NCBI GenBank assembly: GCA_903927605.1
Contig: CAIYNT010000142.1
Coordinates: forward strand, 1 to 18,734
Direction: 5' to 3'
DNA length: 18,734 nt
Source of the DNA: an uncultured Holophagaceae bacterium
GTDB lineage: Bacteria; Acidobacteriota; Holophagae; Holophagales; Holophagaceae
Positions 1 to 5,879 of this stretch are shown piece after piece; the first letter of the stretch is position 1, and each line of letters begins with the position of its first letter. The position numbers and the translations under genes were made by a program. Below the pieces are notes generated by a model. It ran no database searches. It worked only from the letters and a program-made list of their open reading frames with translations, and was not told where the DNA came from.

Positions 1-268
1 CGGTCATGGGCAGGAACCAGTGGGTGAAGTGAGTGCAGCCCTGCTCCAGGGCCCACTCCTTCATGGCGATCGCCACACTCTTGGCCACTTCGGGAGACAA
101 GGGCTCGCCGCGCTTCAGCGCCTGGCGGTAGGCCTTGTAGACGTCCCGCTGCAGCCGCTCGTGCATGGTCCGCTCACTGAAGGTGTTGCAGCCGAAGTAC
201 TGGCTGATCTTGATCTGGTCCAGCCGTGAGATGCTGGATGTGTCTGGCGCCTGCGCCGTCTTGGCCAT
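1..268 (-). CDS. glnN: Type III glutamine synthetase (N-terminal part, runs off window)
   Basis: The first 89 residues are visible, from the ATG at 268; the rest lies beyond base 1. Glutamine synthetase makes glutamine from glutamate, ammonia and ATP in the cytoplasm. The N-terminus contains FGCNTFSERTMHERL, then a segment ending CTHFTHWFLPMT. Both match, from family knowledge, the conserved start of the GSIII (GlnN) class, where a THYTHWFQP-type motif is a hallmark; GSI and GSII lack it. A run of G residues lies 4 bases before the ATG and serves as the ribosome binding site. The gene diverges from nadA across a 321-base gap that should hold its promoter. The catalytic and ATP-binding parts cannot be checked here, so activity is inferred. 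Class assignment is fairly secure despite the short visible part. Confidence 0.85.
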   Translation of the reverse strand, partial: MAKTAQAPDTSSISRLDQIKISQYFGCNTFSERTMHERLQRDVYKAYRQALKRGEPLSPEVAKSVAIAMKEWALEQGCTHFTHWFLPMT

Positions 269-383
269 GTATCCCCCCTGTAGGATGAAAAAGGCATGAA
301 TCCGTCTAGACCTGGACCGATGTCCGCCCCTGGGGAGCAGCCATCGGATTCCCGCATCCAATTGGACCCTGCGATCCGCGCCC

Positions 384-410
384 AGAATAGCGGAAACCCG
401 GTTGTGACAA
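384..410 (-). promoter_or_regulatory. Candidate glnN promoter
   Basis: Read on the minus strand, TTGTCA (410-405) is followed 15 bases later by TATTCT (389-384), each resembling a sigma-70 box. The 15-base spacer is shorter than the ideal 17, and the predicted leader to the glnN ATG would be a little over 100 bases. The -35 box lies inside the 11-base palindrome at 401-411, so a regulator binding that palindrome would block it. This is a weak pattern match only. Confidence 0.22.
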
Positions 411-415
411 CAGGA

Positions 416-580
416 TTACCTGCATCTTTACGTTCTCTTAACATGCTGCGCGACCTCCAGGATCATCAGCGTGGCCTGTCGCGGGGCCCTGCCCTGGCCT
501 GGGAGCGGGCGGCCTTCTCCGAGGTGTTCGATCATCCGGACCCAGGACTCCGAATCCGTCGGTTTCTGGACAAGGGCTAG
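416..580 (+). pseudogene. Possible enoyl-CoA hydratase/isomerase (crotonase) C-terminal remnant
   Basis: An open frame ends at a TAG (578-580), 9 bases before the nadA start. Its last ~45 residues include GLSRGPALAWERAAFSEVF, then a segment ending RRFLDKG. By eye this resembles the C-terminal helices of crotonase-family enoyl-CoA hydratases, which typically read EGLALERxxFxxxFxxxD...GxxAFLEKR. The crotonase fold needs about 250 residues and nothing upstream in this frame looks like the rest. If the resemblance is real, this is a leftover of a deleted gene. The only ATG close to it (443) has no ribosome binding site. Alternatives are a small expressed protein or chance coding-like sequence in GC-rich DNA. 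Confidence 0.33.
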
Positions 581-583
581 AAT
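578..583 (+). promoter_or_regulatory. Candidate -10 box for nadA (leaderless arrangement)
   Basis: TAGAAT matches the TATAAT consensus at 5 of 6 positions and ends 6 bases before the nadA ATG. Transcription would then start at or within a base or two of the start codon, giving a leaderless mRNA. This fits the lack of a convincing Shine-Dalgarno sequence before nadA. No clear -35 box is seen. A similar arrangement precedes the kinase gene ending at 5880. Confidence 0.35.
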
Positions 584-589
584 CGAGTC

Positions 590-1558
590 ATGGACCTGAC
601 CGCCCCCTACGTTCCCGATCTCGAAAGCATCCCCCAGGGGCTGGATCTGGCTGCGGAGATCCGGCGGCTCAAGGCCGAGCGCCGGGCTGTCCTGCTGGCC
701 CACTACTACCAGGAGCCCGAGATCCAGGACCTGGCGGACTTCGTGGGCGACAGCCTCCAGCTGAGCCAGCAGGCCTCGAAGGCCGATGCCGATGTCATCG
801 CCTTCTGCGGCGTCCACTTCATGGCTGAGACCGCCAAGATCCTGAGCCCCACGAAAACCGTGGTGATCCCCGACATGGACGCCGGCTGCAGCCTGGCCGA
901 CCGCTGCCCCGCGGACCACTTCGCCGAATGGCTGAAGCAGTACCCCGATCACGATGTGGTGAGCTACATCAACTGCTCGGCAGGCGTGAAGGCCCTCAGC
1001 ACCGTCATCTGCACCAGCAGCAACGCCGTGCGCGTGGTGGAGAGTCTCCCGAAGAACCGCAAGATCGTTTTCGCTCCCGACCGTCACCTCGGCAAATGGG
1101 TGATGAAGCAGACCGGCCGGGACATGGTGCTGTTCCCGGGCTTCTGCATCGTGCACGAACAATTCACGGCCAAACGGCTGGCGGCCCTCAAGGCCCAGCA
1201 TCCCGAGGCCAAGCTCATCGCCCATCCGGAATGCGATGCCACCGTGAGCCAGTTGGCGGATTTCGTGGGCTCCACGGCCGCCCTGCTCAACTTCGTGGCC
1301 AAGGACAGCGCCAAGGCCTTCATCGTGGCCACCGAGGCTGGCATCCTCCACCAGATGCGCCAGCGGCGGCCCGAGGCCGAGCTGATCCCGGCCCCGGCAG
1401 ACAGCGGCTGCAACTGCAGCCTCTGCCCCTACATGAAATTGAACAACCTGGAAAAGCTCTACCTTTGCCTGCGCGACCTGAAACCCGAGATCTGCATGGA
1501 CGAGCAACTCAGGGTTCTGGCCTTGAAGCCTCTCGAGCGAATGCTGGCCCTGGGTTGA
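590..1558 (+). CDS. nadA: Quinolinate synthase NadA
   Basis: A 322-residue cytoplasmic enzyme that condenses iminoaspartate with dihydroxyacetone phosphate to quinolinate, the second step of de novo NAD synthesis. The family's motifs appear in order: AHYYQEPEIQDLADFVGDS (37-55), FCGVHFMAETAKI (72-84), DAGCSLAD (97-104), NCSAGVKA (128-135), PDRHLG (163-168), FPGFCIVH (182-189), HPECDA (212-217) and SGCNCSLCPYM (272-282). Mature NadA binds an oxygen-sensitive [4Fe-4S] cluster through three cysteines; by position these are probably C100, C186 and C279. Length is normal. The ATG at 590 has no good ribosome binding site but has a TAGAAT box 6 bases upstream. The stop codon overlaps an ATG (TGATG at 1556-1560) in the frame of the next gene. 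nadB and nadC are not in the window. Confidence 0.97.
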   Translation: MDLTAPYVPDLESIPQGLDLAAEIRRLKAERRAVLLAHYYQEPEIQDLADFVGDSLQLSQQASKADADVIAFCGVHFMAETAKILSPTKTVVIPDMDAGCSLADRCPADHFAEWLKQYPDHDVVSYINCSAGVKALSTVICTSSNAVRVVESLPKNRKIVFAPDRHLGKWVMKQTGRDMVLFPGFCIVHEQFTAKRLAALKAQHPEAKLIAHPECDATVSQLADFVGSTAALLNFVAKDSAKAFIVATEAGILHQMRQRRPEAELIPAPADSGCNCSLCPYMKLNNLEKLYLCLRDLKPEICMDEQLRVLALKPLERMLALG

Positions 1559-1632
1559 TGGTGATCAAGAAGCGAGCTGGAATTCTCCCCGCCGTGTCAC
1601 TCACCGATGGATCCAGTCCAGAATGGGACATG

Positions 1633-2958
1633 ATGTCCTGGAACCCCCACAGCTGGCAACGCTTCCCGGCCCTACAGCAGCCGGTCTACGACAATTCCTC
1701 CGAGCTTGAAGGGATCCTCGCCCGGCTCCGCCGCATGCCGCCGTTGGTGGTACCCGAGGAAGTGGTCCGCCTTCGGGGCCTCCTGGCCGAGGCCGCCGCC
1801 GGGCGCCGGTTCCTGCTCCAGGGCGGCGATTGTGCCGAGCGGTTCAAGGACTGCACGCCAGAGTCCATCGAAGGCAAGCTGCGGGTGCTGCTGCAGATGT
1901 CCGTGGCGCTCACGCACGGGGGCCGCAAACCCGTGGTGCGCGTGGGACGCATCGCCGGCCAGTTCGCCAAGCCGCGCAGTAAGCCCACGGAAATGGTGCA
2001 TGGCCGCGAGCTGCCCAGCTACCGGGGTGACCTCATCAATGGCCTGGAACCGGATGATTCCAGCCGGCGGTCCGATCCCGGCCGCATGCTGGAGGCCTAC
2101 TTCCATGCCGCCGCCACGCTGAACCATCTGCGGGCCCTCACCGCCGGCGGCTTCGCGGACCTGCACCACCCCGAGCGCTGGGAGCTGCCCGGCGGCACCG
2201 GTGAAGTCCCTGCTTACCGCCGCACCCTGGACCAGGTGCGCGAGTCCCTGGACTTCCTCGAGGCCCTGGGCGGCGTCCAACGGGACGTGCTGGAGCGCAT
2301 CGACTTCTTCACCAGCCACGAGGCCCTGCTGCTGCCCTTTGAAGAGGCCCTCACCCGCTGGATCGCCGAGGAGGGCGGCTACTACAACCTGGGGGCCCAC
2401 ACCATCTGGGTGGGCGAACGCACCCGCCAATTGGAGGGCGCCCACATCGAGTATCTCCGTGGCATCCGCAATCCCATCGGCGTGAAGGTGGGCCCCAGCG
2501 CCACGCCAGAACACTTGGTGGACCTCCTCGACCGGGTCGACCCTGATCGCGAGCCCGGCCGGGTCACGCTCATTTCACGCTTTGGCGCCACGAAGATCGA
2601 GGCGGCGCTGCCGCCCCTGCTGAAGGCCGTCCAAAGCACGGGTCATCCGGTGCTCTGGAGTTGTGATCCCATGCATGGCAACGGCACGGAAAGCGCCACC
2701 GGCCTTAAGACACGAGGCTTCAGCGCCATCCTGTCCGAGCTGAAGCAGGCGTTCGAGCTCCACCGGGCCCACGGCTCCCACCTGGGCGGCGTCCACATCG
2801 AGCTCACGGGCGAGGCCGTCACCGAGTGCACGGGAGGCACCGAAGCCCTGTCCGAGGCGGATCTTCTCAAGGCCTACGAGACCGGCTGCGACCCCCGACT
2901 CAACGGCACCCAGAGCCTGGAGATGGCCTTCCTCATCGCCGAGATGATGCGGGGCTGA
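1633..2958 (+). CDS. Class II 3-deoxy-7-phosphoheptulonate (DAHP) synthase
   Basis: A 441-residue enzyme for the first committed shikimate step: phosphoenolpyruvate plus erythrose 4-phosphate gives DAHP. It is the class II (plant/mycobacterial AroG) type, unrelated in primary sequence to E. coli AroFGH. Diagnostic stretches are LLQGGDCAERF (61-71), RVGRIAGQFAKPR, YFHAAATLNHLRA, FFTSHEALLLP, GVKVGPSATPE, SRFGATKI, DPMHGN (345-350) and HIELTGE (388-394). The predicted metal ligands C67, H348, E390 and D420 keep the spacing of the M. tuberculosis enzyme (C87, H369, E411, D441). I chose the ATG at 1633 because class II enzymes usually begin MSW.PxSW. The ATG at 1630 is equally possible. An ATG at 1558 overlapping the nadA stop would add 25 residues not typical of the family. 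It is probably cotranscribed with nadA. It ends tail-to-tail with the next minus-strand gene, with no bases between. Confidence 0.95.
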   Translation: MSWNPHSWQRFPALQQPVYDNSSELEGILARLRRMPPLVVPEEVVRLRGLLAEAAAGRRFLLQGGDCAERFKDCTPESIEGKLRVLLQMSVALTHGGRKPVVRVGRIAGQFAKPRSKPTEMVHGRELPSYRGDLINGLEPDDSSRRSDPGRMLEAYFHAAATLNHLRALTAGGFADLHHPERWELPGGTGEVPAYRRTLDQVRESLDFLEALGGVQRDVLERIDFFTSHEALLLPFEEALTRWIAEEGGYYNLGAHTIWVGERTRQLEGAHIEYLRGIRNPIGVKVGPSATPEHLVDLLDRVDPDREPGRVTLISRFGATKIEAALPPLLKAVQSTGHPVLWSCDPMHGNGTESATGLKTRGFSAILSELKQAFELHRAHGSHLGGVHIELTGEAVTECTGGTEALSEADLLKAYETGCDPRLNGTQSLEMAFLIAEMMRG

Positions 2959-3708
2959 TCATTGTACGGTGGGATGGATTCCCTCGGGCCCAAGCCGCAG
3001 GACCAACTGGTCGAAGCTCGCGCTGATGCGCATTTCAGCACCGGCCACTAAGCCGGGAAGAGCCTTCAGTTTCGCCGGAGGCAGCAGCATCACCTCGCCC
3101 GCATGCAGGGGGGGCAGCTCCAGGCCCTCCCAGGCCTTGAATGACACGCTGCGCCGGGCGGCTCCGGCCCTCAGTTCCAGGCTGCCCGCGGGCCACTCAT
3201 CGGTCATCCAGGCCCCCAGGATGGCGCTGCCCCCCTCTTCCAGGGCCAGACAGAAGCCGGCCGGGCCGCCCCCGGCCAGGCCCAGGACCCCCAGGCCAGG
3301 CTGGGGCGACCCCGACAGTTCGGCCCCGGAACTCCGGACTGCGAGGCGGTCGAGACCCGATCCATCCAGCCGGCGCAGCATCGAAGGCCGGGGCAGGCAG
3401 GGCAACAGGTCCGCGGCCTCCAAGTGGGGTGCCAGAGTCTCCGGCAGGGTGCCGCGCCGGTCCCATTTTTCGGCGTAGGCCACCGTCTGGCGGGCCCGGG
3501 CCAGGGCCCTGGCGCCGCCCTCCAGCACCCGGCGCAGGCTCGCGGACACCAGCACATCAGCCAGCCGTTCGGGCTCTCCCTCGCCCAGCTTGCGCAGGCG
3601 GATCGCCTCGATGCGGTTCAGGTCGGCCAGGCGGCCGGAGGCCAGCCTTGCCACCAGGGCGCGCCGCTCCACCGGTCCTTCGGCCCAGATAGCGGTGCCG
3701 AGCAGCAT
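2959..3708 (-). CDS. Hypothetical protein, 249 aa, coupled to a thioesterase
   Basis: I do not recognise the family. Codon use is strongly GC-ending at third positions, as in neighbouring genes, so it is very likely coding. The start ATG (3708) shares its A with the TGA stop of the upstream thioesterase (TGATG), which points to translational coupling. Residues ~15-85 are rich in Leu, Arg and Ala and look helical. Residues ~150-249 are Gly/Leu-rich and look beta-rich, with segments such as AGFCLALEEGGSAILGAW and LPPLHAGEVMLLPPAKL. There is no transmembrane segment or convincing signal peptide, and no obvious catalytic motif. The stop abuts the DAHP synthase stop directly. Function unknown; a partner role with the thioesterase is possible only from context. 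Confidence 0.8.
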   Translation of the reverse strand: MLLGTAIWAEGPVERRALVARLASGRLADLNRIEAIRLRKLGEGEPERLADVLVSASLRRVLEGGARALARARQTVAYAEKWDRRGTLPETLAPHLEAADLLPCLPRPSMLRRLDGSGLDRLAVRSSGAELSGSPQPGLGVLGLAGGGPAGFCLALEEGGSAILGAWMTDEWPAGSLELRAGAARRSVSFKAWEGLELPPLHAGEVMLLPPAKLKALPGLVAGAEMRISASFDQLVLRLGPEGIHPTVQ

Positions 3709-4103
3709 CAGGTCTGTGCCTCGAGCCAGGCCCGCGTAGAGAGCGCCAAGGGCTTGGGCCGGTGGGTGGCGAAATCGAGCATGACCTGGACAGTCTTTCC
3801 TTCTGCGAACACCTCTCCGTCAAGGCCTTTGGTCAGCCCGTAGCTCAACTCGAAGGAGCTGTTGCCGACTTTCGTGCAGTGCACCGCCACCCGCACGTCA
3901 TCGCCCAGCAGGATCGGCATCCGGTAGTCCACCTCGACGCGGGCGATGAGGAAGCCTTCCTCCTGGAACCGCCGCCCGCCCAGGAAGCTGCGCCACCACT
4001 GGAAGCGCGCCTGCTCCATGAAGGTGACCACCACGGCATTATTCACATGGCCCATGGCGTCCAGATCGTTGAATCGCACTTCAATGGGATGGGAGAAGGG
4101 CAT
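3708..4103 (-). CDS. Acyl-CoA thioesterase, hotdog-fold 4HBT family (YbgC/FadM-like)
   Basis: A 131-residue single hotdog-domain protein expected to hydrolyse acyl-CoA thioesters in the cytoplasm. The N-terminal motif RFNDLDAMGHVNNAVVVTFM (10-29) is the 4HBT signature; the Asp in the DxMGHV region (D15 by position) is the likely catalytic residue. It is followed by EQARFQWW and the beta-strand segments VEVDYRMPILLGDDV and SFELSYGL, as in YbgC/FadM relatives. The ATG at 4103 is preferred because GGAGG lies 4 bases before it; a GTG at 4121 would add six residues. Substrate cannot be told from sequence. It is the first gene of a two-gene unit with the 249-aa protein, their stop and start codons overlapping by one base. 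It diverges from the DCC-like gene across 53 bases. Confidence 0.9.
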   Translation of the reverse strand: MPFSHPIEVRFNDLDAMGHVNNAVVVTFMEQARFQWWRSFLGGRRFQEEGFLIARVEVDYRMPILLGDDVRVAVHCTKVGNSSFELSYGLTKGLDGEVFAEGKTVQVMLDFATHRPKPLALSTRAWLEAQT

Positions 4104-4156
4104 GAGGCCTCCGGTACCCACAACATACCCGGAACCTGTGGCATCATGCGCCCACG

Positions 4157-4525
4157 ATGGCCACGCCCCTCCTCCTTGCCTACGACCCCGCCTGCATCCA
4201 CTGCTGCCGCCTCGCTCTCGGGCTGGCCCGGCGGGACCGGCGGGGACTGTTGCTCATCCTCTCTGTGCGCGATCCGGGCCTGCTGGTCCTGGCTCCGGAG
4301 CTGGCGGGAAAACCCATGGAGAAGGAGATCCATGGTCTGGACATGGGCAGCCGCGAAGTTTGCGCCGGAGCCGATCTGCTGCGTCCCATCGCCCGACGCC
4401 TCCCGGCCTGGTGGTGGCTGGTTCTCCTATTCGGCATTCCCGGAATCCCCACCCTGGCCAGCGGGATATTCCTCCGCTGGTCCGCCTGGCGGTTCCGGCG
4501 GACAGGGCGCTTCCCTTTCGCCTAG
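4157..4525 (+). CDS. DCC-family (DUF393-like) thiol-disulfide oxidoreductase-like protein
   Basis: A 122-residue protein starting MATPLLLAYDPACIHCCRLA. The YDxxCxxC arrangement near the N-terminus (C13, C16, extra C17) matches the DCC family, which typically starts YDGxCxxC. The second half follows the family layout: a REVCAGADLL segment (normally G.xYxGxxAL), a Trp-rich hydrophobic stretch (LPAWWWLVLLFGIPGIP) and a short basic tail. The typical Asp-Gly before the first Cys is Asp-Pro-Ala here. A redox role for the CxxC pair is inferred; no substrate is known. It lies 9 bases upstream of the CPBP protease gene on the same strand, so the two are probably cotranscribed. No clear ribosome binding site precedes the ATG. 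Confidence 0.72.
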   Translation: MATPLLLAYDPACIHCCRLALGLARRDRRGLLLILSVRDPGLLVLAPELAGKPMEKEIHGLDMGSREVCAGADLLRPIARRLPAWWWLVLLFGIPGIPTLASGIFLRWSAWRFRRTGRFPFA

Positions 4526-4534
4526 CCTGGATCC

Positions 4535-5875
4535 ATGCACGAGGCACCCCGCGAGCCCTGGAACCCCCACCGCAGTTGGGCCGATCCGCTCATCACCTTG
4601 TTGGCCCTGCTGGCCCTGATGGCAGGGGGCTTCACCTTGTCGGCCCGCAGGGAGACCTCCAAGCATCCCGCCGAACGGGTCAGCCTCCAGGGGCGGCTGA
4701 CGGAGGTGGCCATCGCGGGACCAGGCCTCCTTCCAGGGATCGGGGCCAAGACTACGGAGTGGGCCAAGGTCGAGACTCAGCTGAAGGAGCCCTGGGACCG
4801 GGCCATGGTGGCGATCCTGAAGGCTGAACACCAAAGCGGTGGTCTCGGGGCCAAGGACTGGATCGACCAGGTGGCACCGACGGGACCAGGGGGCCTGGCC
4901 TTTCGTCGTGCCTGCCTCGCTGCCTACGCCGAGGGCCCACTCCCCGGTCGGGCCGACCGGGACGACATCCACCGGCGCCTGGGGAAGGGATACGCCGCCG
5001 ATTTGCTGGAAGCCCGCCTCCTAGATCGAGACGGCAAGGGCGATGCTCTCCGCACCCAGGCCCGAGCAACCCTGATGACCCGACTGGCCCTGCTCGGTTT
5101 TCTGGGCTTGCTGGTCCTGGGAACTGGTACTGCAGGACTCCTCGTAGGTGTCTACCTCGTGGGGACGCGAAAGAAAGCCCCACCCCGACCGCTGCCCGTG
5201 TGGGCCTTGTCGGGGCGGGCCGCGGCACTGGTCCTGCTGACCTGGTTCCTGAGTTTCTTCTTCTCCAGCACCCTGGTGGGCCTGCTGCTGCATCCCTGGC
5301 CCTGGGCGCGCTGGCTGGCGGGGCCCCTGACCTATGTCCTGCATGCGGCCATCGGCATCACCCTGCTCTGTTGGGCTGAGGACATCGGTCTCCCCCAACT
5401 TTGGCGCCGGGTGGCCCCGGATCGGATGGGGCGGGACCTAGCCTGGGGGTTGGCCTTCCTCGCCCTGGCCCTATTCCTGGTGATGTTGGTGGCCCTGCTG
5501 TCTGGGTGGATCCTGCAGCCCGATCAGAGCCCTCAGCGTGACCTGCAGGAGCTGCTGCGGGGACTGTCCGGCTGGGGTCCGAACCTGGTGATGTTCCTGA
5601 CCGTGGCGGGACTCGCCCCCTGCTTCGAGGAGCTGCTCTTCCGGGGCTTCCTGCTGCCGGTCCTGGCCCGCCGGCAACCCATGGTCCTGGCCCTGATCGT
5701 GTCAGCGCTGCTCTTCGGGGCCATCCACCTCCAGCCCGCCGGGCTGCCGGTTCTCAGTGCCCTCGGTCTCGTGCTGGGGCTCGCCATGCGCCACACCGGC
5801 AGCCTGCGGACCCCGATCCTCGTCCACGCCTGCTGGAACGGCGGCCTCTTCCTGCTGATCCGGGCCTTCGCCTAG
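4535..5875 (+). CDS. CPBP-family intramembrane metalloprotease with N-terminal extension
   Basis: A 446-residue membrane protein. The C-terminal ~150 residues carry the three CPBP (Rce1/Abi) motifs: EELLFR (E365, E366, R370), FGAIH (F394-H398) and HACWN (H431-N435), which form the predicted metal site within the membrane. Hydrophobic segments are near 18-33, 183-210, 228-252, 264-280, 303-328, 351-362, 384-398 and 403-416. Residues ~36-175 form a soluble Lys/Glu/Gly-containing domain between the first and second hydrophobic segments. It is absent from minimal CPBP proteins and I do not recognise it. Known CPBP members cleave prenylated proteins or peptides, or mature and protect against bacteriocins; the substrate here is unknown. 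It follows the DCC-like gene by 9 bases and converges on the kinase gene with only 4 bases between stops. Confidence 0.88.
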   Translation: MHEAPREPWNPHRSWADPLITLLALLALMAGGFTLSARRETSKHPAERVSLQGRLTEVAIAGPGLLPGIGAKTTEWAKVETQLKEPWDRAMVAILKAEHQSGGLGAKDWIDQVAPTGPGGLAFRRACLAAYAEGPLPGRADRDDIHRRLGKGYAADLLEARLLDRDGKGDALRTQARATLMTRLALLGFLGLLVLGTGTAGLLVGVYLVGTRKKAPPRPLPVWALSGRAAALVLLTWFLSFFFSSTLVGLLLHPWPWARWLAGPLTYVLHAAIGITLLCWAEDIGLPQLWRRVAPDRMGRDLAWGLAFLALALFLVMLVALLSGWILQPDQSPQRDLQELLRGLSGWGPNLVMFLTVAGLAPCFEELLFRGFLLPVLARRQPMVLALIVSALLFGAIHLQPAGLPVLSALGLVLGLAMRHTGSLRTPILVHACWNGGLFLLIRAFA

Positions 5876-5879
5876 GGAC

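Larger units (their letters stand above)
269..589. other. Divergent intergenic region between glnN and nadA
   Basis: This 321-base gap separates the leftward glnN from the rightward nadA and must hold both promoters. Three things stand out. An odd palindrome, GTTGTGACAAC, lies at 401-411. A possible crotonase remnant is readable on the + strand at 416-580. A TAGAAT box sits at 578-583, immediately before nadA. No sigma-54 (-24/-12) site for glnN was found by eye. No RNA gene or riboswitch is recognised. Confidence 0.6.

Noticed and set aside
269..380. Sigma-54 promoter for glnN
   Set aside because: Several GG...GC pairs were examined on the minus strand but none has the required 10-base spacing with flanking consensus bases.
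428..1507. 359-residue open frame on the minus strand opposite nadA
   Set aside because: It is antisense to a clear NadA with all motifs. Its composition (His, Gly, Val-rich) is typical of shadow frames opposite GC-rich genes.
928..1629. N-terminal extension of the DAHP synthase frame back into nadA
   Set aside because: The extra part is an out-of-frame reading of nadA, rich in Arg, Gln and Pro, and unlike any DAHP synthase N-terminus.
3141..3692. 183-residue + strand open frame
   Set aside because: Proline/arginine/glycine-rich shadow of the 249-aa minus-strand gene; the minus frame has normal codon use and a coupled start.
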